DNA from: Paenibacillus sp. MZ04-78.2
GTDB lineage: Bacteria; Bacillota; Bacilli; Paenibacillales; NBRC-103111
NCBI RefSeq assembly: GCF_024213375.1
Contig: NZ_JANAVJ010000044.1
Span: forward strand, 1 to 40,374
Reading direction: 5' to 3'
Length of the DNA stretch: 40,374 nt
The notes beneath the pieces were generated by a model. It saw only the letters and a program-made list of their open reading frames with translations, had not been told where the DNA came from and searched no databases. Made by a program: the position numbers and the translations under genes. Of the stretch, positions 1 through 6,549 are shown in pieces; position 1 is the first letter of the stretch, and each line of letters begins with the position of its first letter.

Positions 1-308
1 TAAGGCTTATTGATATTTTGGCTTCCTGGCAACAGGGCATAGCCGCGTTCCTTGGAAGTGATGAATTGTTGGGTTGCTGTATCCTGCTTGATCGCTTCGA
101 ACTGATCTTTGTTGACGTTTTTGTACAGGACATGCCATTCTCCATAGTCTTGAATCGTTTGCTTTTGCATTAACACCAAGTAAGAGGAACCAAGCGTTAT
201 AACCGCCGTCACCATGGCCACAGAAATTATAACTCCGATCACGGTCACAAGCGTTTGCTTCTTATTTTTCATTAAATGCCGGAGCGTTAGCTTATGGATA
301 ATGTTCAT
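1..308 (-). CDS. FtsX-family ABC transporter permease, N-terminal part (runs off window)
   Basis: An open minus-strand frame starts at ATG 308 and continues without a stop to the window edge (102 codons visible). It begins MNIIHKLTLRHLMKNKK, followed by one hydrophobic segment (about residues 18-47) and then a hydrophilic stretch likely to be extracytoplasmic. A short basic cytoplasmic N-terminus, one membrane helix and then a large external domain are the usual start of MacB/BceB/FtsX-type permeases. The ATG overlaps the stop of the upstream ABC ATPase gene by 4 bp (ATGA), so the two are translationally coupled and very likely form one transporter. Family is inferred from topology and context; the conserved C-terminal FtsX helices lie outside the window. 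Alternative: a LolC/E-like permease. Confidence 0.8.
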   Translation of the reverse strand, partial: MNIIHKLTLRHLMKNKKQTLVTVIGVIISVAMVTAVITLGSSYLVLMQKQTIQDYGEWHVLYKNVNKDQFEAIKQDTATQQFITSKERGYALLPGSQNINKP

Positions 309-988
309 GGCCGAATGACCTCGTCTTTGGCAATCTTTCCATCTTCGATGGCGATAATTCTGTCGGCTTGCAAAGCAATTCGTTCATCATGGGTAATCAT
401 AATCAGCGTCTGATGCAAGCTTTTGTTGAACATTTTTAATAAGTCAATGATTTCGCTGCCGTTTTTACTGTCTAAATTACCGGTTGGTTCGTCTGCCAGG
501 ATGATAGCGGGCTGATTCATCAACGCTCTGCCGATCGAGACCCGCTGCTGTTGGCCGCCGGAAAGCTGATTGGGCAGATGATTCAAGCGGTTTTGTAAAT
601 TTAACGTCTTCACAATATCCTCAAACTGTTTCCGATCCACCTTATGCTGATCGAGCAAAAGCGGCAGCTGGATATTTTCTTCAACCGTCAAAATCGGAAT
701 AAGATTGTAGAACTGATAAATCAAACCGATCTGTCTCCGTCTAAAAATCGCCAGCTGCGTTTCATCCAGACTGTACATGTCCGTACGGTCCACAAACACT
801 TTTCCGCTTGTCGGTCTATCTACGCCGCCTAGCATATGTAGAAGCGTTGATTTCCCCGAACCGGACGGACCGACGATGGCGACAAACTCCCCTTTGTCCA
901 CCGAGAAGGATACGTCATCAAGCGCTTTTACCGCCGTATCACCTTTTCCATACACTTTAGACAGATGTTCGATCCTTAGAATTTCCAT
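305..988 (-). CDS. ABC transporter ATP-binding protein (MacB/LolD/BceA type)
   Basis: A 227-residue ATPase that powers the FtsX-type permease encoded next to it. Visible motifs are Walker A GPSGSGKST (40-48), Q-loop YQFYNL (Q92), signature LSGGQQQR (142-149) and Walker B AIILADEPTGNLD (161-173), all intact. The LSGGQQQR and DEPTGNLD forms are characteristic of the MacB/LolD/BceA subgroup, which drives mechanotransmission or peptide removal rather than import. It sits 97 bp downstream of the histidine kinase gene and overlaps the permease gene by 4 bp. Gene order (regulator, kinase, ATPase, permease) matches Bce-type resistance modules, so expression is probably induced by a peptide antibiotic sensed by the linked kinase; that is inference. 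Confidence 0.95.
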   Translation of the reverse strand: MEILRIEHLSKVYGKGDTAVKALDDVSFSVDKGEFVAIVGPSGSGKSTLLHMLGGVDRPTSGKVFVDRTDMYSLDETQLAIFRRRQIGLIYQFYNLIPILTVEENIQLPLLLDQHKVDRKQFEDIVKTLNLQNRLNHLPNQLSGGQQQRVSIGRALMNQPAIILADEPTGNLDSKNGSEIIDLLKMFNKSLHQTLIMITHDERIALQADRIIAIEDGKIAKDEVIRP

Positions 989-1085
989 GCTGAACCCTCC
1001 AACCGTTTGTCGATAGATTTAGTATATCTGCCCGAAGTGACTTTACCATGACTTGAATTGTGACAGTCTGGTCACTTGGCCCTTG

Positions 1086-2096
1086 TTAGACGAATTGCTT
1101 GTAGAAGCGAATCTGAAATTGGGTTCCCTTATCGAGTTCACTCTGCACCTCTATAGCTCCATTCTGCTTCGTTATAATGCTATGAGCCAGCGACAGACCG
1201 ATGCCGCTGCTGCCCTCGCCGGCACTCTTTCCTTTATAAAAACGTTTAAAAATATGAGGGATCTCTTCCTTGGGGATGCCTTTGCCATTATCTTCAATCC
1301 GAATCTCTGTAAATAGCGGGTTCTCTGAAAAGGAAATCGCGATGGTTCCGCCTGCTTGCGTATGTTCCACGCCGTTTTTTAAAATATTGATGACGGCTTC
1401 GGTTGTCCAGTTCAGATCGCCCAGAAAGGAGACGCTATCATCGCCCGTTACCGAAACCGTCTGTTCTTTGATGTCGATCGGAATGAGAACGGGCTGTAAC
1501 GCTTTTTCAATAAGCTTGGTCACCCTGACTTGATCTTTCTTGAACTGTACGGTGCCTGCGTCGATTTTCGATAGCTTTAATAACGAAGAAACAAGCCAAT
1601 CCAACCGCTCGAGCTGGATACGAATATTGCGCGTAAATTCCGTTCTTTTCGCTTCAGGCAGTTTGGCGTCGTCTAATAAGTCCGCCATGACCATCATGGA
1701 GGTTAGAGGCGCTTTGAGCTGATGGGATATATCCGAAATCGCGTCGGTAAGATGGACTTTGTCTTTATGCAAAAGGGCGCTCTGCTCCGACAGCATGACG
1801 GTTACTTTATACATCGTATTTTTCAGAATGCTGAATTCCCCTTCCCGATTATCCCGGACGTCAAGGGAATAGTCGCCGCCGCTAATACGCCGCAAATAGC
1901 CGGACAACTTCTCAATCTCGCGATATCTCAATCTCGTAAACAGGAAGGTGCTGCCAATGAGCAAAATGGAAGTCATTAGAACAAGGACCACGGCAGCGAG
2001 CGAAAACAAAGCCGCGGCTGCAAGCATAACCAGACTTATCGTGAACATCAACAAAAGGACGAGGCGGATCTCGCGATTACGCAGCATGCTACTCAC
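1086..2096 (-). CDS. Intramembrane-sensing sensor histidine kinase
   Basis: A 336-residue membrane kinase. Two hydrophobic segments (about 11-34 and 36-55) are separated by almost no external loop, the hallmark of intramembrane-sensing kinases (BceS/SpaK-like) that detect a stimulus in the membrane or through a partner ABC transporter. A HAMP-like stretch covers about 56-110. The phosphoacceptor is His125 in DISHQLKAP, the N box includes Asn237 and Asn241, G1 is DNGKGIP (269-275), the F box is FKRFYKG and G2 is GSSGIGL (295-301), so the catalytic domain looks intact. It overlaps the response-regulator gene by 8 bp, a tightly coupled pair. The linked ABC transporter suggests a role in cell-envelope peptide stress. 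Confidence 0.93.
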   Translation of the reverse strand: MSSMLRNREIRLVLLLMFTISLVMLAAAALFSLAAVVLVLMTSILLIGSTFLFTRLRYREIEKLSGYLRRISGGDYSLDVRDNREGEFSILKNTMYKVTVMLSEQSALLHKDKVHLTDAISDISHQLKAPLTSMMVMADLLDDAKLPEAKRTEFTRNIRIQLERLDWLVSSLLKLSKIDAGTVQFKKDQVRVTKLIEKALQPVLIPIDIKEQTVSVTGDDSVSFLGDLNWTTEAVINILKNGVEHTQAGGTIAISFSENPLFTEIRIEDNGKGIPKEEIPHIFKRFYKGKSAGEGSSGIGLSLAHSIITKQNGAIEVQSELDKGTQFQIRFYKQFV

Positions 2097-2772
2097 CGAC
2101 CTTATATCCTAAACCGCGTACGGTTTTAATGAACGTTGGATCTTTCGGATCATCCTCTAGTTTTTCCCTCAGTCTTTTAATGTACACCGTTAGCGTATTG
2201 TCGTTGACGAAATCCCCGGCCACATCCCAAATTTGTTCCAAAAGCTGATTTCTGGAGAGGATCTGCCCGATATGGTTCGCGAAAATCAGCAATAAGCGGT
2301 ACTCCAAAGCCGTCAGTGGAATTTCATCGCCATATTTATATACCTTGCCTTCCAGTGTATTGATCTGGATAGCATCTACTTCGATGATGGCTTTGGTCTG
2401 CGGCTGCTTCTGATATCTTCGCAGAACCGATTTTATCCGTGAGAGCAGCTCGCGAATTCGAAACGGCTTGGTAATATAATCGTCCGCTCCCATATCAAGC
2501 CCCATCACGACATTGACTTCATCATCAACGGCTGTCAGGAAAATAACAGGAATATCGCTTTGCTCCTTCACCATTTTACACAATTCGTACCCGCTTCCAT
2601 CCGGCAGCGTCAAATCGAACAGACATAAAGCGAACTGATCCAACTGCTCGGCTATAACCTTTTTCGCAGATGCGACGTCATGGCACAGAACCGTAGAAAA
2701 CTGGTCTTGCTGTAGAGAATACTCAAGGCCGGACGCGATAGTTTTATCATCTTCCACAAGCAAAATGTTCAT
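2089..2772 (-). CDS. OmpR/PhoB-family response regulator
   Basis: A 227-residue regulator with an N-terminal receiver domain (about 1-115) and a C-terminal winged-helix DNA-binding domain (about 130-227, ending RGLGYKVGE). Acidic pocket residues D8 and D9, phosphoacceptor D53 (LFDLTLPDGSG), T80 and K102 (TKPF) are all present, so phosphorylation by the adjacent kinase is expected. It is the first gene of the four-gene minus-strand unit and probably autoregulates it. An AGGATGATG ribosome binding site precedes ATG 2772, and a perfect inverted repeat lies about 50 bp upstream. It resembles BceR/SpaR-type regulators; the exact stimulus cannot be read from sequence. Confidence 0.94.
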   Translation of the reverse strand: MNILLVEDDKTIASGLEYSLQQDQFSTVLCHDVASAKKVIAEQLDQFALCLFDLTLPDGSGYELCKMVKEQSDIPVIFLTAVDDEVNVVMGLDMGADDYITKPFRIRELLSRIKSVLRRYQKQPQTKAIIEVDAIQINTLEGKVYKYGDEIPLTALEYRLLLIFANHIGQILSRNQLLEQIWDVAGDFVNDNTLTVYIKRLREKLEDDPKDPTFIKTVRGLGYKVGE

Positions 2773-2822
2773 TGGATCATCATCCTAGTTTGAATTTTAA
2801 TAAAAGGACTATTAGCTTATTA

Positions 2823-2835
2823 TTGTATCATACAA
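2823..2835. promoter_or_regulatory. Palindrome TTGTAT-C-ATACAA upstream of the response-regulator operon
   Basis: A perfect 6-bp inverted repeat around a single base, 51 bp upstream of the response-regulator start. On the minus strand it merges with an AT-rich TACAATAAT stretch that could be a -10 element. A symmetric site here could be a binding site for the winged-helix regulator or another repressor. This is sequence symmetry only. Confidence 0.35.
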
Positions 2836-2939
2836 AAGAGGATGATTAGCAAAGAAACAGCCCCCCGCGCTGCAATCCTAGGAGCATCGAAATCTCGGCA
2901 AATATCGACATATAAACCAATTTAATTTAATACAGGTGG

Positions 2940-3290
2940 CCTATGAGAAAAAAATTATAAATCTTCATATCGTCTATGTATATATCCTCATTCTCGGAGG
3001 AATCTATGGAACAATGCTTCCCGATGAATCCAAGAGTTATACGCATTGGGAATATGATTATGCCGGAGAACTAGGTAAACCAAGAATTCGCTCTTGTTTT
3101 AACCGATGACAAAAGCCATACGACTTTGTAGTAATAGAAGACTATCAGAAGTACCAAGAGTTTAAGCAATCCACATTGAAAAAAGCCCCCATATTTCACA
3201 TTGAAGAAGAATGGTACAAAAGTTATTGGAAGAGAATACTAAATTAAATGCTGAGTTAGAGAAATATAAAAGAGGTTCCAATCGACTAGT
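2940..3290 (+). pseudogene. Decayed DUF4062-family gene (multiple frameshifts)
   Basis: Fragments in successive frames read like one protein. Frame one gives YVYILILGGIYGTM followed by SYTHWEYDYAGELGKPR, the hallmark of DUF4062 N-terminal domains (D-YI-I-GGRYG ... S-T--EYDYA---GKP). A second frame gives EFALVLTDDKSHTTL, a third APIFHIEEEWYKSYW, and a fourth QKLLEENTKLNAELEKYKR, a coiled-coil tail typical of the family. At least three frameshifts and several stops separate them, and no start with a ribosome binding site is seen. DUF4062 proteins occur beside NTPase and defence genes, so this may be a relic of a defence or signalling gene. Residue runs are read directly; family assignment is from memory of the motif. 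Confidence 0.7.
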
Positions 3291-3394
3291 ACCTTGACCG
3301 AAATAAATTTAAGGCTTTGCGTGAACTTCCTAACGCTACCTTACATCGTCTAACAGAAAAAGCAGTCCTCAGATTTGGCGGTCAAGGTACTAGT
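3285..3394. repeat. 16-bp perfect inverted repeat flanking about 78 bp
   Basis: Positions 3285-3300 (ACTAGTACCTTGACCG) are the exact reverse complement of 3379-3394. The spacer still reads as a coding-like fragment (NKFKALRELPNATLHRLTEKAV). Its right arm overlaps the left arm of a second inverted repeat. The structure could be insertion-sequence ends, a MITE, or an RNA hairpin. It abuts the decayed DUF4062 gene. Confidence 0.75.
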
Positions 3395-3504
3395 ACGCCG
3401 TCAATACTAAAATAGTGGTCAGCCGCGGCTTCGATGTATGGAAATGCGTCGTTCACAACTCACAGATTAAGCGTTGAAGGCGTACTAGTACACCATCAAT
3501 CCTT
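3389..3504. repeat. Second nested inverted/direct repeat sharing the ACTAGTAC core
   Basis: ACTAGTACGCC at 3389-3399 is the exact reverse complement of 3479-3489. In addition 3389-3408 and 3485-3504 are imperfect direct repeats (ACTAGTAC-RCC-RTCAAT). Together with the 16-bp inverted repeat just upstream this gives three copies of one palindromic core within 210 bp, as expected from remains of transposon ends inserted next to each other. Confidence 0.6.
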
Positions 3505-3625
3505 AATATTGTGGGTAAAGACGTTTTAATTTGATTCTTGCTTCGTCGGTGATAAACTGCCAGTCGATACCCTTTTGGTATCGCGATAACGAAGAATGCC
3601 ATCCATAATCAAGAATTCTAGTATT
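3503..3625 (-). pseudogene. Transposase C-terminal fragment
   Basis: The minus strand from about 3625 to the TAA at 3503 encodes a short tail reading TRILDYGWHSSLSRYQKG followed by IDWQFITDEARIKLKRLYP. The WQFxTxxARIKLKRLYP ending resembles C-termini of IS630/Tc1-like transposases, from memory. There is no start codon and upstream sequence is closed by stops, so only the tail survives. It ends about 14 bp from the ACTAGTAC repeat, which is where a terminal repeat of the element would be expected. Confidence 0.4.
3565..3583. repeat. Short hairpin CGATACC-N5-GGTATCG
   Basis: Perfect 7-bp inverted repeat with a 5-base loop, located inside the transposase-tail remnant and upstream of the secreted-protein promoter. 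Function unknown. Confidence 0.4.
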
Positions 3626-3640
3626 TTTTTATGTAACTAC

Positions 3641-3670
3641 TTGTAATTTATTTCTATAACATAGTATAAT
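3641..3670 (+). promoter_or_regulatory. Candidate sigma-A promoter for the secreted-protein gene
   Basis: A -35-like TTGTAA at 3641-3646 and a perfect -10 TATAAT at 3665-3670 are separated by 18 bp, 39 bp before the TTG start. The region is strongly AT-rich. Confidence 0.55.
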
Positions 3671-3708
3671 ATAATTGTATTATCAATATTACCACAGGAG
3701 GGATTTTT

Positions 3709-4431
3709 TTGAAAAAGAAACTTGCATCGACTGTTGTAGCTATTGCTCTGGTTTGTTCCTTCTCTACTTCTGTTTTTGCCCATGATACAGCGGCTTCTAG
3801 CAAAGAAACGTCTAGTATTCAAGCTCAAACTGGTGCCAACAAATCTCCCAACATTATAATTGGTGCCGGTGTTAAGGGGAACATAAGCCAATCTTATTTA
3901 GAACAACTGAAAAAAGACTTCCCGGATGCTAAACAGATTACAATTCAGAGAATGGATTCTAATAATTCTCGTTTAAATCCCCACGAAATAACACCATATT
4001 TTGGTTTTGACTTGTGGACAAAAGATAAACTAGACCACTTTACACTAATCCAAAATGATAGCAAAAGGGATCCGTATATTCTCTACGCATCAGCAGCAAA
4101 GGGACAAACAATAAAAACTACAGAATCCATGGAAAGAACAACGCAAACCACTTTTACGACTGAAGTCTCGGGAGAGATTAAAAAACTCCTCAATGTAAAA
4201 GGAACTGGCTCATATCAGGGCACTGTTAAATCTACGGTTACTAATGAAACTACTTTAGTCGGGCCTCCTGAATCAAGCAAATCAAACAGTCGGTTTTTTT
4301 ATATGCAAGCTTCCTATACTCTTTATGGATGGGGAGTCAAAACTTATGGTGTTCCGAGCGGCAATGAGGTAAGTGCAAAATTAGGCGGAATATACGTTCC
4401 CGTTTGGCTATACTTTTCTGTTGATAACTAA
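3709..4431 (+). CDS. Secreted protein of unknown function with Ser/Thr-rich amphipathic stretch
   Basis: A 240-residue protein with a clear Sec signal peptide (MKKKLASTVVAIALVC..., cleavage likely after SVFA, residue 24). The start is TTG 3709, eight bases after a perfect AGGAGG. I do not recognise the family. Residues about 128-175 alternate Ser/Thr with other residues (TTQTTFTTEVSGE, then GTGSYQGTVKSTVTNETT), like the strand-turn-strand insertion hairpins of aerolysin/ETX-MTX2 pore-forming proteins. No diagnostic family motif is otherwise visible, so a pore-forming role is speculative. The C-terminus (LGGIYVPVWLYFSVDN) is beta-like. It is followed by a small membrane protein gene with its own promoter. 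Low GC compared with the flanking operons hints at acquisition by transfer. Confidence 0.8.
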   Translation: MKKKLASTVVAIALVCSFSTSVFAHDTAASSKETSSIQAQTGANKSPNIIIGAGVKGNISQSYLEQLKKDFPDAKQITIQRMDSNNSRLNPHEITPYFGFDLWTKDKLDHFTLIQNDSKRDPYILYASAAKGQTIKTTESMERTTQTTFTTEVSGEIKKLLNVKGTGSYQGTVKSTVTNETTLVGPPESSKSNSRFFYMQASYTLYGWGVKTYGVPSGNEVSAKLGGIYVPVWLYFSVDN

Positions 4432-4452
4432 TTGATATTTTTTTCTTTTTTG

Positions 4453-4482
4453 TTGACAATTAACTATTCTCCCTTACATAAT
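4453..4482 (+). promoter_or_regulatory. Candidate promoter for the small membrane-protein gene
   Basis: A perfect -35 TTGACA (4453-4458) and CATAAT (4477-4482) with an 18-bp spacer, 30 bp upstream of the next start codon. It suggests the small gene can be transcribed independently of the secreted protein. Confidence 0.6.
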
Positions 4483-4512
4483 GCATCATGAATACAATTA
4501 CTGGGAGGAAGA

Positions 4513-4797
4513 ATGAAAAAAGAAAATTATGCAGTCCTGTTATCTTTGTTAAGTTTGATTATAAGTAGCTGGTTAGTGGTTTCCAACATAACCCACGAGA
4601 AGAAAAATGAAACTCCTCCAGTTCCAGCTTCAACTTTGCGGGGGGACTTCTCTTTGAATCAAGGTGGAGTCTATACATCAGTGACACAAAATGGTGAAAT
4701 GTGGATTTATATTTCCTATCAAGATAAGTTCTATTTTATCTCTAAGCCAGATGCCAATGGAAAGTTTAATGTTACTTCAGGTAATCTGCCACGCTAG
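4513..4797 (+). CDS. Small membrane-anchored protein, unknown function
   Basis: A 94-residue protein with one N-terminal hydrophobic segment (about 7-26) that should act as an uncleaved signal anchor, leaving about 65 residues outside. The external part contains a beta-rich stretch (GGVYTSVTQNGEMWIYISYQDKFYFISKP). GGAGG lies six bases before ATG 4513. It lies 81 bp after the secreted-protein gene on the same strand and is followed by a strong terminator, so the pair may act together, for example as an immunity or accessory partner. That is inference from proximity only. Confidence 0.7.
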   Translation: MKKENYAVLLSLLSLIISSWLVVSNITHEKKNETPPVPASTLRGDFSLNQGGVYTSVTQNGEMWIYISYQDKFYFISKPDANGKFNVTSGNLPR

Positions 4798-4803
4798 ACT
4801 GCG

Positions 4804-4841
4804 AAAAGGCCCGTATCTTCAGAGGAGGATACGGGCCTTTT
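4804..4841 (+). terminator. Strong Rho-independent terminator
   Basis: A 14-bp perfect stem (AAAAGGCCCGTATC / GATACGGGCCTTTT) with a 10-base loop, directly after the stop codon at 4797, ending in a T run. Confidence 0.92.
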
Positions 4842-4866
4842 CTCTATTTCTTTTGCTCAACACAAT

Positions 4867-4983
4867 AATCAGTGCTTGACAGCTCGTATCAACGAGATTC
4901 AGCCCCCGAGCGTCCCATAAAACCCTGCTTTTTCATGAAAAGCAGGGCATAGCTTGAGTAGTAGTTTAAGTCAAGCACTGATT
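4867..4983. repeat. 117-bp element bounded by 14-bp perfect inverted repeats with an internal hairpin
   Basis: AATCAGTGCTTGAC (4867-4880) is the exact reverse complement of 4970-4983. Inside, 4923-4947 forms another perfect stem (CCCTGCTTTT / AAAAGCAGGG). There is no open reading frame of note. The arrangement could be a MITE-like element, a structured RNA, or the 3' terminator region of the converging minus-strand regulator gene. No flanking target duplication is obvious. Confidence 0.65.
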
Positions 4984-5044
4984 TCGATTTTGAGCCTTTC
5001 TTTTAAGAAAAAACAAAATTATCGCGATCTTACGGTTCCCCCTC

Positions 5045-5386
5045 TCAATCCAAAGAATCGTCCAGCATAGCGTTGATGACTTTTAATATCCTCTTTTGTT
5101 CATTTACACTTCTGCTTCGGAGCTTGTTCACAATTTCTTCGAGCGTGGACTCGCTTCCCTTTCCACTCACAGGCTGGATATAACTGAAGAACTCAACCAT
5201 CGAGAGGTCGAGCGCACTCGTAATTTTATCCAGCACTTCAACGGAACAGACTTTTTCGGAACGCTCCAGCTTACCAATGTAAGTTTCGTGTACCTCAGCC
5301 TTATTTGCAAGTTCTTCTTGACTTAGTCCACGTAATTTTCGAAAGTGCCGGATGCCTTCCCCTACCCTTTTCATCAAATCGCTCAC
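5045..5386 (-). CDS. XRE-family helix-turn-helix regulator
   Basis: A cytoplasmic DNA-binding protein of 113 residues from the preferred GTG at 5386, which follows AGGGTGA at good spacing; an in-frame TTG at 5404 lacks a ribosome binding site and would give 119 residues. The HTH_XRE domain spans about 5-62 (RKLRGLSQEELANKAEVHETYIGKLERSEK, then LDKITSALDLSMVEFF). The C-terminal 45 residues are charged and helical, a likely dimerisation segment as in SinR-like regulators. It is divergent from a small unknown gene, and the intergenic region holds a near-palindrome that may be its operator. Confidence 0.88.
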   Translation of the reverse strand: MSDLMKRVGEGIRHFRKLRGLSQEELANKAEVHETYIGKLERSEKVCSVEVLDKITSALDLSMVEFFSYIQPVSGKGSESTLEEIVNKLRSRSVNEQKRILKVINAMLDDSLD

Positions 5387-5460
5387 GGTAATCACCCTAA
5401 GCAAACCATAGACCAGCCAGTCAGTTACTCCAAGAGACTATAGAGCTTATTTCATTTAAA

Positions 5461-5479
5461 ATATACCCCAAAGGGATAT
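5461..5479. promoter_or_regulatory. Near-palindromic candidate operator between the XRE gene and its divergent neighbour
   Basis: ATATACCCCAAAGGGATAT is an imperfect inverted repeat (ATAT-CCC / GGG-ATAT with one extra base). It lies 75 bp upstream of the XRE start and just before a TATAAT (5487-5492) facing the divergent gene. It is a reasonable site for the neighbouring repressor; unproven. Confidence 0.4.
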
Positions 5480-5581
5480 TTTTTAGTATAATAAGACTGA
5501 TCCTTTTTTCCAAAGGGAGGCCATCGGTATTAATTCGCTTGAATCTAAACAAGCATTTTCTAAAAGAAAGGACTGAACACC

Positions 5582-5782
5582 ATTAGAGTATTATGCATAT
5601 ACCCCGACGACACAGTGGCAGATATTTACGTTACCGACATTGGAGAATTTCTTCGTCTGACAAAACTGGTGAACGGAATCACCATGGAAGGAATTAATTA
5701 CGCTGTAGTCCATACCGAGCTGATTGTAGAAAAAGATACCTTCTACATTTCAATGATATTGAAGCATAAGCATGCACGATAA
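5582..5782 (+). CDS. Small unknown protein, apparent ATT start
   Basis: A 66-codon frame with protein-like composition (RVLCIYPDDTVADIYVTDIG... ending LKHKHAR) runs to TAA 5780-5782. No ATG, GTG or TTG lies at its 5' end; the best start is ATT at 5582, nine bases after AAAGGA, with CTG 5573 as an alternative. The first in-frame ATG falls at codon 35, inside the conserved-looking part. ATT starts are rare but known (infC, pcnB). It may depend on the TATAAT at 5487 and lies divergent from the XRE regulator, so the two could form a regulatory pair. I do not recognise the family; no transmembrane segment is visible. Confidence 0.55.
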   Translation: MRVLCIYPDDTVADIYVTDIGEFLRLTKLVNGITMEGINYAVVHTELIVEKDTFYISMILKHKHAR

Positions 5783-5827
5783 ACTCTTTTAAGTGGTAAA
5801 TTTGAAACCATGTTCTCTTTCTATAAC

Positions 5828-5850
5828 GCTGACATATAGCTGTCAGCTAT
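5828..5850. promoter_or_regulatory. Overlapping palindromes upstream of the DJ-1/PfpI gene
   Basis: GCTGACA-N6-TGTCAGC (5828-5847) and ATAGCT-GTC-AGCTAT (5836-5850) are two perfect overlapping inverted repeats, 54 bp before the next start codon. The geometry suits a dimeric repressor such as a MarR, HxlR or TetR protein. No regulator is encoded immediately next to it except the XRE gene. Confidence 0.45.
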
Positions 5851-5903
5851 TAACCTGTAAAATAGTATCTGGAAATAAAAAAACAATGAAGGAGTCTAAA
5901 AGC

Positions 5904-6482
5904 ATGAAAAAAGAAATACTTGTGTTTATTTCGGAAAACTATGCAGACTGGGAAAGTGCTTTCGTTTGTTCAGAGCTGAATAAACCAGAAACCGGATTCA
6001 TCATTAAAACATTGGCAGTTAATAAAAATCCAATAAAATCAATGGGTGGTTTCACGGTTGTTCCAGACTATTCAATTGCAGAAGTTCCAAAACATTTTCA
6101 TATGCTTATCTTGGTGGGTGGAACTTCATGGCAGAAAAGTGAGAATGAAGCTGTTAAGCATGTTGTTGATTTATGCATTACAAAAGGTATTCCGATTGCA
6201 GCGATATGTGATGCGTGTACATTTTTGGCAGATAAAGGATATTTGGATGATAAAGAGCATACAGGCAATTCAGTAGCCTATTTAGAGAAGTTTGCACCAA
6301 GCTATAAAGGCTCGAAGCATTTTATTGAAAAGCAAGTTGTTTCAAAAGACGGATTGATTACAGCTAACGGCACATCAGCGGTTGAATTTGCTAAAGAAAT
6401 TTTGAAATATTTGCAGGTAATGCCAGAAAACAAACTGGAAGATTGGTATCAAATGTTTAAAGTCGGCTTTTATAAGGAATAA
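5904..6482 (+). CDS. DJ-1/PfpI family protein (type 1 glutamine amidotransferase-like)
   Basis: A cytosolic protein of 192 residues from ATG 5904, chosen because AAGGAG sits nine bases before it; the frame is open further upstream but without a site. The DJ-1/PfpI fold is indicated by the N-terminal strand KKEILVFISENYADWESAF, the central HMLILVGGTSW strand and the nucleophile-elbow motif AICDACTFLA carrying the candidate catalytic Cys, then HTGNS and GLITANGTSAVEFAKEIL near the end. Relatives are glyoxalases, deglycases or chaperone-like proteins (for example YoaZ-like). The substrate cannot be told from sequence. A strong bidirectional terminator follows, and overlapping palindromes lie upstream. 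Confidence 0.88.
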   Translation: MKKEILVFISENYADWESAFVCSELNKPETGFIIKTLAVNKNPIKSMGGFTVVPDYSIAEVPKHFHMLILVGGTSWQKSENEAVKHVVDLCITKGIPIAAICDACTFLADKGYLDDKEHTGNSVAYLEKFAPSYKGSKHFIEKQVVSKDGLITANGTSAVEFAKEILKYLQVMPENKLEDWYQMFKVGFYKE

Positions 6483-6490
6483 GACAGCAA

Positions 6491-6522
6491 AAAAGCAGGG
6501 GAGCGTATGTCCCCTGCTTTTT
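6491..6522. terminator. Bidirectional terminator between DJ-1 gene and SLH protein gene
   Basis: A perfect stem AAAAGCAGGGG / CCCCTGCTTTT with T and A runs on both sides serves the plus-strand DJ-1 gene and the convergent minus-strand surface protein. Confidence 0.88.
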
Positions 6523-6549
6523 CGTTATTCGTCCGCTCTATCGCCATGT

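Noticed and set aside
3285..3504. CRISPR-like repeats
   Set aside because: The repeats are inverted, few and share only a short core; there are no regular spacers and no cas genes.
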